From assembly GCA_026196105.1 (NCBI GenBank), contig JAPHRK010000009.1, positions 108,679 to 172,678 on the forward strand: a stretch of DNA of 64,000 nucleotides. The letters are read 5' to 3'. Within the stretch, counting starts at the first letter, position 1; the number at the start of each line of letters is the position of its first letter. This document shows, one piece after another, positions 48,416-58,976 of this stretch. Position numbers and translations under genes: made by a program. Below the pieces are notes generated by a model. It had not been told where the DNA came from. It searched no databases and saw only the letters and a list, made by a program, of their open reading frames with translations. The stretch is from Rhodospirillales bacterium. Lineage in GTDB: Bacteria; Pseudomonadota; Alphaproteobacteria; Rhodospirillales; JAPHRK01.

Positions 48416-49294
48416 TTATTTCTTATAATTAACTTGTTTTTGCTTAATATCTGTTACCATTTTGAGGGCCATTTCTTCAAAACTACTAATAGGTGTGACG
48501 TGTAAAATGCCTTTGTAAGGCAGCTCTATATACAAATTTTTCTTATGGGCCATGAGGCGGGCATGTGTGGCCTTTAAAAAGGTAAAGCCCACACCAGATT
48601 TTAAAACAAATCCAACATTTTCTGTTGAGGCATAAAACAATCCGTGTGGCGGGGTATAGACAAGTGAGACAACGTCAAACTCAAGTTGGTAAATCAATTT
48701 AGGTTGCTTGCCGGGACTAAGGAAAAAGATAGAGCGACCAACGGCAATAAAGGTGTTTTCACCATCGCCAGAAATGGCGGTTATGGGGTCAGGTGTTTTG
48801 ACCAAGTGGGTGAGTTCTTGTCCTTTTTTAGCGAGATAAGCGTTATGGTTCTGGCTATTATTTCTCCCGCCAGAAAGGTAAAAACTGTTCCATCCTGCAG
48901 GGGTGATTTCCATATAGGTGTCAGGTAAATCAAAAAGTAAATTGAGCCCTGAAGGGCTTGGGATACCGAGTTGTGCCTCTTTGACTCCTAGAAGCGTCCC
49001 TTCTTTTATCCAGTTGTAATCTGATAGTGATGACCCAATAGGAAGGGGATAAGGAAGGATGCTTTTCTTATCTAAAACATAAAGTGTTTCATCCGTTAGG
49101 AGGGTCAGTTGTCCTTTATGGTTTATTCTGATCTTGGGAGTTTTTCTTGTAAATTTTTCAGCCAGTTTATCGAACTCAAGAAGATAACCTGCCTTAACCC
49201 CCTTTGGGAAATAACTATCATAGGTTTTTTCCTCTTCAGCCCAAGCCTTTGAAAAGGTTAGGAAGACAAGGGGAAGGATAAAGAGTAATCTCAT
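48416..49294 (-). CDS. Hypothetical secreted protein
   Basis: Signal peptide; beta-rich sequence; ATGA overlap with upstream gene. Confidence 0.6.
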   Translation of the reverse strand: MRLLFILPLVFLTFSKAWAEEEKTYDSYFPKGVKAGYLLEFDKLAEKFTRKTPKIRINHKGQLTLLTDETLYVLDKKSILPYPLPIGSSLSDYNWIKEGTLLGVKEAQLGIPSPSGLNLLFDLPDTYMEITPAGWNSFYLSGGRNNSQNHNAYLAKKGQELTHLVKTPDPITAISGDGENTFIAVGRSIFFLSPGKQPKLIYQLEFDVVSLVYTPPHGLFYASTENVGFVLKSGVGFTFLKATHARLMAHKKNLYIELPYKGILHVTPISSFEEMALKMVTDIKQKQVNYKK

Positions 49295-50064
49295 TGGGTC
49301 GCTCCCGACCACTTGAAATATTCACTATTCTTATTTTCAGCCCTGTCAGGGTTTATATTGAAAATTTTATTGGTATAGGCAGCCACCTGTTCGCCTATAG
49401 GGACGGCTTCATCATCAGTGTCTTTCTCAGATGAGCGCCCCCCTGAAATAGCCCACTCAACTGTTTTATTGGTAAGATGGGATGTCATCTTGTGGATAAC
49501 AATGTCTTGAGCGTCACTTTCCAGTTCAACAAGGGAACCATAAAGAGGTTTAGAAATTTCCAAGTAGGTGGCTTCAGATTTCTCCACTAAAGATTTTAAG
49601 GATGTACCATAACGCGCTTTTTTTGCTGTCCACTCACTCGCGGTAGCTTTGGTCATATTATTGAATTCAGCCCTGGCTTTTTGCCAAACTTCACGCGGGA
49701 TATGCGGTGCAGGTTTAGGCGTTATTGTTTTACGTTTAGGCGACATATTTAAAGCCTGCTTGCCAAACTTTTTCAAAGCATCTGGAATTATTGAGGGAGC
49801 AGACGTGTTAGCGGTCGATGAGTCTTTTGTGTCGTAGGCGCTTGGGGTTTCTTTTGTAGAGCTTAGGGGTAAATCCAGAGTGACTTTTTTGGATTTCTCT
49901 TTCTTTTCCTTAATCCAACCAACAACTCTCTCGACACCCTCTTCAACATATTGACTTATGGGTTTTTCACTAGCCACCGTTGTTTTTTCATCTGCCAGAA
50001 CAGTGTTTCCCAATGTACAGCTTATTATAAAAACGGAAAGAATGAAGGTGGTGTAATTAAGCAT
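49291..50064 (-). CDS. Hypothetical secreted protein
   Basis: Signal peptide MLNYTTFILSVFIISCTLGNTVLADE; coupled to next gene. Confidence 0.6.
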   Translation of the reverse strand: MLNYTTFILSVFIISCTLGNTVLADEKTTVASEKPISQYVEEGVERVVGWIKEKKEKSKKVTLDLPLSSTKETPSAYDTKDSSTANTSAPSIIPDALKKFGKQALNMSPKRKTITPKPAPHIPREVWQKARAEFNNMTKATASEWTAKKARYGTSLKSLVEKSEATYLEISKPLYGSLVELESDAQDIVIHKMTSHLTNKTVEWAISGGRSSEKDTDDEAVPIGEQVAAYTNKIFNINPDRAENKNSEYFKWSGATQ

Positions 50065-50254
50065 AACCGGTTTCCTAAAAGGCACATTTGCGATATTTAT
50101 TTTTCTTTTTAGTCTCACACTTTAGGTGAACAGATAGGTCATGTGATTGATCATCGCCATAATATTCGACACCCAAGTGAATGGAGATGCCAGAAATTAG
50201 CCTTAATGCCAGATAGTAGCATGACAGGCTTAAAATATAAACCGGAACGAGATT

Positions 50255-51217
50255 TTAGCGAAGGGCGTGTTTCTTCATGCGGTAAAGCAAGGTGTCACGG
50301 GTGAGGCCGAGGAGTTTGGCCGCGCGGGATTGATTGCCACTGGTTTTGTCTAAAGCCGCCTTGATGAGGTCGACTTCCAAGTCCACAAGATTAAGGCCGC
50401 CCTCAGGCAGGGTGATACCGATTTTTGCCAAAGTTCCCGTCGTTGGTGTTGTGTTGAACTCGAAAGGCAAATGCTGGGGTTGGATAGTTTTGCCGCTACA
50501 CAGAATTACCAAACGTTCACATAGGTTTTTAAGCTCGCGGATATTGCCGGGCCATTTGTGTTTTTGCAGAATTTTTTGTGTTTCTTTTGCTAGAGCCGGC
50601 GCGTCTAAACCATGGCTTGCTGCCAGAGTTTTCATCATCCCCTTTATCAGAACGGGGATATCTCCGGTGCGTTCTCTCAGTGGAGGAAGCTCCAGGGGAA
50701 CCACGTTTAAACGATAGAATAAATCTTCACGGAAGGCCTTATTACTGATCTGGTCGCGTAAATCCCGGTTGGTTGCTGCGATGATGCGAACGTTGGCGGT
50801 AAAAGGTTTCGTTTCACCTACTGACTGGCATTCGCCAGATTCTAAAAACCGCAGGAGCTTGGCTTGAGTTGAAAGAGGGAGTTCACCCACTTCATCAAGG
50901 AACAATGTGCCTTTATCGGCGCTGCGAATACGACCAACATTATCTGATTCTGCGCCTGTAAAAGCACCTTTTTTGTGCCCAAAAAGTTCTGTCTCAACTA
51001 AATTCTCGGGAAGGGCTGCGCAATTAACAACAATAAATGGTTCGTCTTTGCGAGGGCTTTGTTGATGCAGTGCTTCAGCTAGGAGTTCTTTACCAGTTCC
51101 GCTCTCGCCCTGAATGAGGACGGTCACGTCAGTTGCAGCCACTACTTCTGCTGTCCTCAGTAGGTTCAGCAGTTCAGGGGATTGTCCCATGAATAAAGTT
51201 TCAAACGCATTGCTCAT
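50255..51217 (-). CDS. Sigma-54-dependent transcriptional activator lacking an N-terminal receiver domain
   Basis: GESGTGKELLAEALH, GAFTGA, LFLDEVGELP, C-terminal Fis-type HTH NQSRAAKLLGLTRDTLLYRMKKH. Confidence 0.92.
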   Translation of the reverse strand: MSNAFETLFMGQSPELLNLLRTAEVVAATDVTVLIQGESGTGKELLAEALHQQSPRKDEPFIVVNCAALPENLVETELFGHKKGAFTGAESDNVGRIRSADKGTLFLDEVGELPLSTQAKLLRFLESGECQSVGETKPFTANVRIIAATNRDLRDQISNKAFREDLFYRLNVVPLELPPLRERTGDIPVLIKGMMKTLAASHGLDAPALAKETQKILQKHKWPGNIRELKNLCERLVILCSGKTIQPQHLPFEFNTTPTTGTLAKIGITLPEGGLNLVDLEVDLIKAALDKTSGNQSRAAKLLGLTRDTLLYRMKKHALR

Positions 51218-51933
51218 TATTTCAATCCGCAAGTTTGGCAAAGAGAGTCAGCTAGTTGACCAGCATATATCAGGCTTAACACCCCTAAGACAATGATGAA
51301 TATTCCAATTTTTTGTCTTAATTGTGGCGATTTTAGCCGACCCAATAAAGTACCCGCAAAAAAACTTGTGGCAACCATAATAGGTAAGGTACCTAGGCCG
51401 AACATGATCATAGTCAATAATCCTTCAATCATGCCGCCTGAAGCTGTGGCCCAAATTAATGACGTATAAACCAGCGAACAAGGCATCCACCCCCAAAAAA
51501 GACCGTAGAAAAGAGCTTGAAGCGGAGATTTGGCGGGAAGAAATGTTTGGCTAAGGGGTTGAACTTTTTGCCATAGACCGCGCCCCATATGCTCAATAGA
51601 GGCGTAAGAGGGGAGCCAGCCTGCCATATAAAGGCCGACAAAAAGAAGAAATACTGAGGCAAGGAATCGTAAAATATATAACCCATTGGTGGGGCCAAGT
51701 ACAAACAGCAGGCCCGAGCCAAGAGCACCAGCAAGAGCGCCTGCTATGCCATAAGTCAGGATACGACCAAGATTGTAAGCAAAGGCATACCAAGCAAGAA
51801 TAGATTTGTCGTCTCGTTTTTCTGGGGGGAGACTAAGGGTTAAGGCACCAGCGATACCCCCGCACATGCCCATGCAATGAAGACTGCTCAGCAGCCCAAG
51901 ACCAAGGGCAGTCAGGAGAAGGCTATAATCCAT
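51217..51933 (-). CDS. TauE/SafE-like (urease accessory protein UreH-like) membrane protein
   Basis: SSLHCMGMCGGIAGAL; YGLFWGWMPCSLVYTSL. Confidence 0.85.
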   Translation of the reverse strand: MDYSLLLTALGLGLLSSLHCMGMCGGIAGALTLSLPPEKRDDKSILAWYAFAYNLGRILTYGIAGALAGALGSGLLFVLGPTNGLYILRFLASVFLLFVGLYMAGWLPSYASIEHMGRGLWQKVQPLSQTFLPAKSPLQALFYGLFWGWMPCSLVYTSLIWATASGGMIEGLLTMIMFGLGTLPIMVATSFFAGTLLGRLKSPQLRQKIGIFIIVLGVLSLIYAGQLADSLCQTCGLK

Positions 51934-51941
51934 CTTAGGTC

Positions 51942-52673
51942 TTACTTCTTGACTTCTGCCTCGTAAGGCTCAGGCTCATCAAAATCATCCATTTCGGGTA
52001 TCAGCATACCGTTATGGATTACATATTTACGGCGCTGCTCATAAGCATCGCGTTCGGCAATATAAGGATCGATAGCGGTTTTGCTTAAGGCTTCTAACTT
52101 GTCTTTATTATCAGCATAGGTAATAGCGTCATCAACGGTAGAAGCTAGGGCCAGAGGATTTAACAGAGCATTCACAACCGTTCCTGTGGCATCACGCATA
52201 TTGCTGGGGCCAAAGATGGGGAGGACGATATGAGCGCCAGAATCAGCTCCGTTTGCCCCTGCTGCTTGTCCTAAATCTTCCTGGCGGGCTGTCACGCCCA
52301 TCTCAGTCGCTCGGTCAGATGTACCTCCAAGGCCCAGAGTGGTGTTGATCATAAACCGCTCCATAGCTTTTTCAGCATTCTCGTTATCGCCCTGCAAAAC
52401 GCTGCTGACAGCTGAAAGGGGCTCAGTGAGATTTGAAGCTGTATTTGAAATAACTTCTCGGGCAGGTGGGGGGACGAACACTTTGTAGAATTCAGCAACA
52501 GGGTTGATAACCATGGTTCGCAAACCCCGATTAAATTCAGAGGTTACCCGGTTGACCCCTTCAAAAGGGTCTTTGTCATCATTGGTTTCGTCGTCTGCCA
52601 AAGCAGGAGTCCAATTAAGCGCAAGAGCCACGCTAAGGGCAAGAGCTGCCCCTTTTGTCCATCCCAGTTTCAT
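51942..52673 (-). CDS. mlaA: MlaA/VacJ family phospholipid-binding lipoprotein-like protein
   Basis: DPFEGVNRVTSEFNRGLRTMVINPVAEFYKVFVPPPAREVISN. Confidence 0.92.
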   Translation of the reverse strand: MKLGWTKGAALALSVALALNWTPALADDETNDDKDPFEGVNRVTSEFNRGLRTMVINPVAEFYKVFVPPPAREVISNTASNLTEPLSAVSSVLQGDNENAEKAMERFMINTTLGLGGTSDRATEMGVTARQEDLGQAAGANGADSGAHIVLPIFGPSNMRDATGTVVNALLNPLALASTVDDAITYADNKDKLEALSKTAIDPYIAERDAYEQRRKYVIHNGMLIPEMDDFDEPEPYEAEVKK

Positions 52674-52764
52674 TTTCCACTATCCCATATATTTCTATAT
52701 TGTGCAGAGTATGCCATATAGTCCTCGGTCGAGGAAACATACTCTTTAAAGAGAACGATTTAAG

Positions 52765-52950
52765 ATGCAAAAAAAATACAGATTGTTAACGGGTGTCGAT
52801 GATGCCGCTTTTTGCCAACGGGTTTCAGATGTCATTGAGGAGGGCTATGTACTTTATGGCTCCCCATCCGTGACCTTCAATGGGGAAAATGTGATTGTTG
52901 CCCAAGCTCTGGTTCTGCCAGAAGTTATTGAAAATATGTCTAGAAATTAA
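52765..52950 (+). CDS. DUF1737 family protein
   Basis: YRLLTGVDDAAFCQRVSDVIEEGYVLYGSPSVTFNGENVIVAQALV. Confidence 0.85.
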   Translation: MQKKYRLLTGVDDAAFCQRVSDVIEEGYVLYGSPSVTFNGENVIVAQALVLPEVIENMSRN

Positions 52951-53636
52951 ATAATTTCTGTCAAAGACGTTATTCTTCCGGCTGTGTCCGGGTCAAGCAA
53001 ACCATCGACGCGGAGAGGGCGAAAATGGCGTTGGAAAGCTTTGATAACGCTTTTTGTCTGGGGATCAATTTCACCGCTTAAATTTATTTCATAACCAATT
53101 TTAGCCAGCTTATTTTGGGCTTTTTTAACGTTGGGTTTTTGTGGCTTGCTTCGTGGTAGGAAAAGGCCAATACCGACTCGGGCGAGGGCCTCCCAATCAA
53201 AAAGTTCTCCCGGATCGGTTTTTCTTTGTGGTGCGATATCTGAATGTCCGACCACATTACGCTCAGGAATGGGGTGCCGGCGGAGAATGTCGTGAGCTAG
53301 GATTTCAAGTGATGCCATTTGAAATTCTGTAAATTCCCGATAGCCAAATTCATGGCCTGGGTTAATTAACTCTATCCCAATTGAACGGCTGTTAATGTCA
53401 GTTTCACCCCGCCAAGAAGAAACACCTGCATGCCAAGCTCGGTTTTCTTCCTCAACCATTTTGGTAATGCCACCTTTTTCGTCGATGACGTAATGGGCGC
53501 TGACTTCGGCTTCAGGGTTGCAAAGGCGTTCCATAGCTTCATCAGCGGTTTTCATCCCCGTGTAGTGGAGGACCAGCATGTCGATGGGTTGATTGCCACG
53601 GCGGTCGTTGAAATTTGGAGAAAGGCGTTCAAGCAC
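52947..53636 (-). CDS. N-acetylmuramoyl-L-alanine amidase (AmpD-like) with C-terminal peptidoglycan-binding domain
   Basis: MLVLHYTGMKTADEAMERL, SAHYVIDEKG, VVGHSDIAPQRKTDPG. Confidence 0.92.
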   Translation of the reverse strand: MLERLSPNFNDRRGNQPIDMLVLHYTGMKTADEAMERLCNPEAEVSAHYVIDEKGGITKMVEEENRAWHAGVSSWRGETDINSRSIGIELINPGHEFGYREFTEFQMASLEILAHDILRRHPIPERNVVGHSDIAPQRKTDPGELFDWEALARVGIGLFLPRSKPQKPNVKKAQNKLAKIGYEINLSGEIDPQTKSVIKAFQRHFRPLRVDGLLDPDTAGRITSLTEII

Positions 53637-55432
53637 TACTTAAGTTCCTCTTTCATCATTTCTAGCTCCAGCCAGCGTTCCTCCAGGGCTTCCAGGGCCT
53701 CTTTGGTGCTTACCAGCTCTTTACTGGAGTTTTGGAAGCCCTCCGGGTCTTTGGTATAGAAGTTAGGGTCGTGTAACTTCTCTTCCAAAGCCGTAATAGC
53801 AGCACTTAATTCTTCCATTTTTCTAGGGGTTTGGTCTAGCTCTCTTTGGTCTTTGTAGCTCAGCTTTGAAGATTTTTTAGCGGTACGGGTTGTCGCTTTT
53901 CCCTTTTTAGGTTCTTTAGGAGCCGTGGTGCCTGTAACCTCTCCTCGCTGGCGTACATAATCGTCGTATCCCCCGACATATTCCTGAATGTCGCCGTCCC
54001 CTTCTACGGCAATAACACTGGTGACCAAGCGGTCGAGGAAATCCCGGTCGTGGCTCACCAGCAGCAAGGTCCCTTGGTACTCACTGAGCATCTCCTGGAG
54101 GAGGTCCAAGGTCTCCATGTCGAGATCGTTGGTGGGCTCATCCATGACAAGGAGGTTGCTTGGTTTCGCTAAGAGTTTTGCTAGCAACAGCCTATTGCGT
54201 TCACCACCAGAAAGGGTGCTTACTGGTGCTCTTGCTTGGCGTTCATCGAACAAAAAATCTTTCAGGTATGAAACCACATGGCGTTGACGGTCCTGGACCA
54301 TAATCATATCGCCGCCAGTTTCTGCTAAAGAATCCCAAAGGGTTTCCTCGTCTTTAAGGCTATCGCGTTTTTGGTCAAAATAGGTAAGGGTCAGATTGGT
54401 ACCGAGCTTTAAGGTACCGCTATCGGGTTCTAATGCCCCGGTAAGCAATCTCAAAAGGGTGGTTTTTCCTGCTCCGTTAGGGCCGATCAGTCCAATCCTG
54501 TCGCCACGTATAATCTTGGTGGTGAAGCCATCGACAATTTTGTGCTCTCCATAGGATTTTTTTAAATCTTCGCCATTGATCACGACTTTACCACTGCTCT
54601 TGCCAGACTCGGCAGCGAGCTTTGCACTCCCAACTTTATTGGCGAGAACTTCTTTTCTCTGGACCCGGAGCTCTTTAAGGGCGCGTAGGCGCCCCATGTT
54701 ACGTTTGCGACGTGCCGTGACGCCGCGAGCCAACCAGCGGGTTTCTTCTTTGAGCTTCACATTCATACGGTTGAGCTCAGACTCTTCATCGTTAGCAACT
54801 TCTTCAGACCATTTTTCAAAAGCCAAGAAGCCCTCTTCTCTTTGCCTAAGGGTGCCTCTGTCCATCCAAAAAGTTTTGTTGGTTAAACGATTGAGGAAAG
54901 CCCGGTCGTGGCTGACCATAATCATCGCTCCCTTAAAACCTGAAAGCTCGTTCTCCAACCAGTTAATTGTCGGAATGTCCAAATGGTTGGTCGGTTCATC
55001 AAGGAGTAAAACATCAGGAGCGGAAACAAGGGCTCGCGCCAGAGATGCCCGTCTTCCTTCGCCACCTGAGAGGTTGCCTATATCCTGACTGCCATCAAGG
55101 TTTAGGGCTTGAAGGAAGGTTCCAATCAGGTAGGTGTCGTCAACTTCAACTAACCCAGCGGCAACGAAATCTTCAACGGTCGCTCCGGCTTCAAGTCTAG
55201 GTTCTTGCGACAGGTAGGCGACACGAACCCCAGTCTGAACAATCCGCTCACCGTGATCTGGCTCAACCACATTGGCAATAATTTTAAGGAGAGTTGATTT
55301 GCCCGAGCCATTACGCCCAACCAAGCAGGCCCGTTCTCCACGACCAATAGTCGCTTCCACATCGGTGAATAAGGGTTTGCCGCCAAAGGTGAGAGAAATG
55401 CCTTTGAGCGAGAGGAGAGGTGCTACTGCCAT
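53636..55432 (-). CDS. ABC-F family ATPase, Uup-like
   Basis: Two ABC domains (GRNGSGKSTLL, LSGGEGRRA; GPNGAGKTTLL, LSGGERNRL) and C-terminal coiled coil. Confidence 0.95.
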   Translation of the reverse strand: MAVAPLLSLKGISLTFGGKPLFTDVEATIGRGERACLVGRNGSGKSTLLKIIANVVEPDHGERIVQTGVRVAYLSQEPRLEAGATVEDFVAAGLVEVDDTYLIGTFLQALNLDGSQDIGNLSGGEGRRASLARALVSAPDVLLLDEPTNHLDIPTINWLENELSGFKGAMIMVSHDRAFLNRLTNKTFWMDRGTLRQREEGFLAFEKWSEEVANDEESELNRMNVKLKEETRWLARGVTARRKRNMGRLRALKELRVQRKEVLANKVGSAKLAAESGKSSGKVVINGEDLKKSYGEHKIVDGFTTKIIRGDRIGLIGPNGAGKTTLLRLLTGALEPDSGTLKLGTNLTLTYFDQKRDSLKDEETLWDSLAETGGDMIMVQDRQRHVVSYLKDFLFDERQARAPVSTLSGGERNRLLLAKLLAKPSNLLVMDEPTNDLDMETLDLLQEMLSEYQGTLLLVSHDRDFLDRLVTSVIAVEGDGDIQEYVGGYDDYVRQRGEVTGTTAPKEPKKGKATTRTAKKSSKLSYKDQRELDQTPRKMEELSAAITALEEKLHDPNFYTKDPEGFQNSSKELVSTKEALEALEERWLELEMMKEELK

Positions 55433-56175
55433 CAGAGCTGAACCGTCATGCCGTCTTCAGCTGTGAGCCAGTCAATTTTATCCAGGTTAGACAGAACCTC
55501 GTGATTCATGTGGGTCAAAATACGTTTTTTTGCCGTCAAAGAGGCAGATTTTTCAGTCAATGTTTTATAGTCCAAATGGAAATTAATTTTCTCATCAAAA
55601 GCGTAGCATTCGCAAATCAGAAGGTCGGCTTCGGCTGCAGCAGGGATTAAGTTGTCGGTCCACTCAGTATCACCGGTGTAGGTCACCACTTTTCCGGCCA
55701 TTTCCAGGCGCAACATTTGCGAAGGGTCACCACTTGGATGGACTGCGGGGAAAGGCGTCACTTTTAAGTTTTCAAGATTTGTGGTTTCTCCAAAATCCAT
55801 TTCAACAAAGTTTATTTTGTAACTGAATCCTTTGCCATAGGAGCCTGGGAAAAGAATATCACAAGCGGCCCTTACCCGAGCCTCAGTACCTTGCGGCCCC
55901 GCAATAGTCAGTGGTTTCTCCCTTTTACTCACAAAGCGCCCATCAAGCAGGAAGAACGGAATTCCCCCGAAGTGATCCCCGTGGAGGTGGCTAAAAACAA
56001 TGGTATCGATGGTCGCGGGATCAACATCAAATTTTCGCATGGCGATGAGGCTGGAAGGACCGCAATCAATTAAAACCGTTTGCTCTGAACTCTGAAACAG
56101 AAAACAAGTCTGGAAACGCCCCCCACTACCAAAAGCATCGCCACAGCCCAAAAACTGTAGAAAGCTCTCAGACAT
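55432..56175 (-). CDS. MBL-fold metallohydrolase (ribonuclease Z-like)
   Basis: VFSHLHGDHFGGIPFFLLD, YTGDTEWTDNL, HMNHE; start moved to internal Met beyond djlA overlap. Confidence 0.88.
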   Translation of the reverse strand: MSESFLQFLGCGDAFGSGGRFQTCFLFQSSEQTVLIDCGPSSLIAMRKFDVDPATIDTIVFSHLHGDHFGGIPFFLLDGRFVSKREKPLTIAGPQGTEARVRAACDILFPGSYGKGFSYKINFVEMDFGETTNLENLKVTPFPAVHPSGDPSQMLRLEMAGKVVTYTGDTEWTDNLIPAAAEADLLICECYAFDEKINFHLDYKTLTEKSASLTAKKRILTHMNHEVLSNLDKIDWLTAEDGMTVQL

Positions 56176-56176
56176 T

Positions 56177-56923
56177 TTAAGAGATGCCCCGTATCTTTTT
56201 AATTTCGTCGTAGGCCGCATTGATCGCTGCCATCTTTTCGTTGGCGAGATCGACAAATTCTTGCGGCATGCCTTGGGCAATTACTGTGTCAGGGTGGTGT
56301 TCTCTGATCAAGGTGCGATAAACCTTCTTGACCTCATCGTCGCTGGCTTCAGCGCTAACCCCTAAAAGCTCGTAGGGGCTGGTACCTTGGGGTGAAATAT
56401 AAACGGCTTTGATGCGGTCAAACCGCTCTTTGCCAAAACCAAAGATCGAAGCAACGGTTTCCAGGTATTTGATCTCGTTGGGATGAATGACCCCATCGGC
56501 ATTGGCAATATGAAAAAGTCCGCCCAGAAGTTCTTCAAGAACGGCTGGTTGGTGCGCAAACATCTGACCAATTTGTGAGGCGTAAGGCTCGAAACCTTCT
56601 GCGTCCTGCTTGGCCCGGTCAAAGATTTTGCCCACACCTTTCATGTCATGGGAAGGGACTCGAAAAATCTGTTTGAAGGCGTCAACTTCATCGCGGGTTA
56701 CCTGCCCATCGGCTTTTGCCATTTTAGCGCTAAGCACAATGATCGCTACCGTAAAGGCAACCTGCTTCGTTGTGCCGAGTTGTTCCAGGCTGCCATCGCC
56801 AAGGCCTGGTTTGCCACTTAACCTGTCAATGGCATGCCCTGCTGCTGTGCCTAAGATCGCCCCAAGTGGTCCGCCTAGCGCAAAGCCAGTAACACCACCA
56901 ATAACCTTTCCCCAGATGCTCAC
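56177..56923 (-). CDS. djlA: DjlA-like co-chaperone (TerB plus J domain)
   Basis: TerB-like middle; C-terminal J domain with HPD (REHHPDTV). Confidence 0.9.
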   Translation of the reverse strand: MSIWGKVIGGVTGFALGGPLGAILGTAAGHAIDRLSGKPGLGDGSLEQLGTTKQVAFTVAIIVLSAKMAKADGQVTRDEVDAFKQIFRVPSHDMKGVGKIFDRAKQDAEGFEPYASQIGQMFAHQPAVLEELLGGLFHIANADGVIHPNEIKYLETVASIFGFGKERFDRIKAVYISPQGTSPYELLGVSAEASDDEVKKVYRTLIREHHPDTVIAQGMPQEFVDLANEKMAAINAAYDEIKKIRGIS

Positions 56924-57052
56924 TTTTCTCGCCGCCTAATAAATTGAACGTTCCTATGATGGATACAGACGATTTTTGTGAGACGCAAGGGATTGAAGCG
57001 CCTCAAAAGGTGGGTATGCTATGGTTCAGTTATATTAAATGTTTGGGGAAAC

Positions 57053-57562
57053 ATGAAAAAGCATACAAGAGAGCAGCTCTTTGAGAGGTTAGAAGGGTTG
57101 GGCATTGCCCAAAAAACTTTTGATCATCCGCCCATCATGACCGTAGATGATGGGCATGAGCATTGGGAAAATATTGAAGGGGTTCATTGTAAGAACCTGT
57201 TTCTCAAAGACGCAAAAGGGGCCTATTGGTTGGTGGTGACGCCCATTGATCGTGAAGTGAACCTCAAAGCTATGCCAGAGCGGATGGGGTCAAAACGGAT
57301 TTCTTTTGCGCGTGCCGAACGTTTACGAGAAATTTTGGGGCTAGAACCTGGGTCCGTTACTCCCTTTGGATTGATCAATGATGATGAGAAAAAGGTCAAT
57401 GTGGTGCTGGACAAAGAGATGATGTCGGCTGAGATTGTCAATTATCACCCTCTTGAAAATAACGCGACAACCTCCATTTCTCCTTCAAACCTTCTCAAGT
57501 TTATCGAGTCCTGCGGCCACGACCCAAGGATTGTTGAACTTAGAATGGATATGCCCGCCTAA
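57053..57562 (+). CDS. YbaK/ProX-type aminoacyl-tRNA deacylase
   Basis: EGVHCKNLFLKDAKGAYWLVV, GSVTPFGLINDDEKKV. Confidence 0.9.
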   Translation: MKKHTREQLFERLEGLGIAQKTFDHPPIMTVDDGHEHWENIEGVHCKNLFLKDAKGAYWLVVTPIDREVNLKAMPERMGSKRISFARAERLREILGLEPGSVTPFGLINDDEKKVNVVLDKEMMSAEIVNYHPLENNATTSISPSNLLKFIESCGHDPRIVELRMDMPA

Positions 57563-57580
57563 TGAAAAAGGAACAGCAAC

Positions 57581-58951
57581 GTGGATAGCCAACTAAAGGC
57601 CATTATCGAACAGATTGTTGGGGTTGAACATGTCTCGGATTCAGAAGCGATGCGAGAGCTTCATGGGCATGGTGAATCCTACCACAAAGGAATTCCACCT
57701 GAGTTGGTGGTTTTCGCCGGATCAACTGAAGAAGTTAGCGCTGTTGTTAAAGTTTGTTCCGAGCGCAACACTCCAATCATTCCTTATGGCACAGGTACCT
57801 CTTTAGAGGATCATGTGTCGGCTTATCGTGGCGGTGTTTCCATTGATGTATCACGCATGGACAAAGTGATTAAGGTCAATACCGAAGACTTAGACGTGGT
57901 GGTCCAACCCGGCGTGACTCGTAAACAATTGGATTCTTACTTGCGAGATACGGGGTTGTTCTTTCCGGTTGATCCGGGAGCTGATGCGTCGCTTGGGGGC
58001 ATGGCGGCTACCAGAGCTTCTGGCACCAATGCGGTTCGTTATGGCACCATGCGTGAGAATGTTATCTCCATGACCGTGGTCCTTGCTGATGGCACAGTTA
58101 TCAAAACCGCCAGCCGTTCGCGGAAATCTGCCGCTGGTTATGACCTCACGCGTTTGATGGTGGGCTCAGAAGGTACTTTAGGGGTCATTACGGAATTAAC
58201 TCTTCGGCTTTATGGAGTTCCAGAAGCGATTTCTGCTGCTGTCTGTCCGTTTGATACCATTGAAGGAGCGGTGGATACCGTGATTTCGACGATTCAATGC
58301 GGTATCCCCGTTGCTAGGATTGAACTGCTCGATGCGGCTACCATTGATGCGGTGAACAAATATTCCAAGCTTGATAACAAAGTTACGCCAACTCTGTTTT
58401 TTGAATTTCATGGCAGTGAAAATGGGGTGGAGGAGCAAACTCAATTGGTGAAAGAGCTTGCCACGGACAATGGGGCTGGAGAGTTTCAGTGGGCCACCTT
58501 ACAAGAGGACCGAGATAAACTTTGGCACGCGCGCCACAATGCCTACTATGCTTCTATGGCGATGAAACCCGGAACTAAAGGCATAACCGGAGATACTTGC
58601 GTTCCTATTTCCCGCCTAGCTGAAGCTATCGACGAGGCTAATAAAATTTTGGCAACCTCTGATCTGTTGACCTTCATTGTTGGTCATGTGGGGGATGGTA
58701 ACTTTCATACGGTGATTTTGGTAGACCCCGACAACGAAGCTGAGATCGAAGAAGCTAAAATTCTCAACAACAAAATTGTTGAACGGGCTTTGGAGTTGGA
58801 AGGAACCTGCACGGGCGAACATGGTGTCGGGCGAGGCAAAATGGATTTCCTCATTCAGGAGCATGGTGCCGGGGTAGAGGTCATGAAGGCCATCAAGAAA
58901 GCCCTGGACCCGAACGATATTATGAACCCTGGTAAAATCGTGACGGTGTGA
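57581..58951 (+). CDS. FAD-binding oxidase, GlcD/D-lactate dehydrogenase type
   Basis: GTGTSLEDHV, GADASLGGMAATRASGTNAVRYG, C-terminal CTGEHGVGRGKMDFL; GTG start. Confidence 0.93.
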   Translation: MDSQLKAIIEQIVGVEHVSDSEAMRELHGHGESYHKGIPPELVVFAGSTEEVSAVVKVCSERNTPIIPYGTGTSLEDHVSAYRGGVSIDVSRMDKVIKVNTEDLDVVVQPGVTRKQLDSYLRDTGLFFPVDPGADASLGGMAATRASGTNAVRYGTMRENVISMTVVLADGTVIKTASRSRKSAAGYDLTRLMVGSEGTLGVITELTLRLYGVPEAISAAVCPFDTIEGAVDTVISTIQCGIPVARIELLDAATIDAVNKYSKLDNKVTPTLFFEFHGSENGVEEQTQLVKELATDNGAGEFQWATLQEDRDKLWHARHNAYYASMAMKPGTKGITGDTCVPISRLAEAIDEANKILATSDLLTFIVGHVGDGNFHTVILVDPDNEAEIEEAKILNNKIVERALELEGTCTGEHGVGRGKMDFLIQEHGAGVEVMKAIKKALDPNDIMNPGKIVTV

Positions 58952-58976
58952 TACACCCCAGTCAAGGAACTGATTT

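Noticed and set aside
54576-55088. 170-aa plus-strand ORF inside the Uup-like gene
   Set aside because: Shadow ORF opposite a clear ABC-F ATPase; Ser/Leu/Arg-rich artefact composition.
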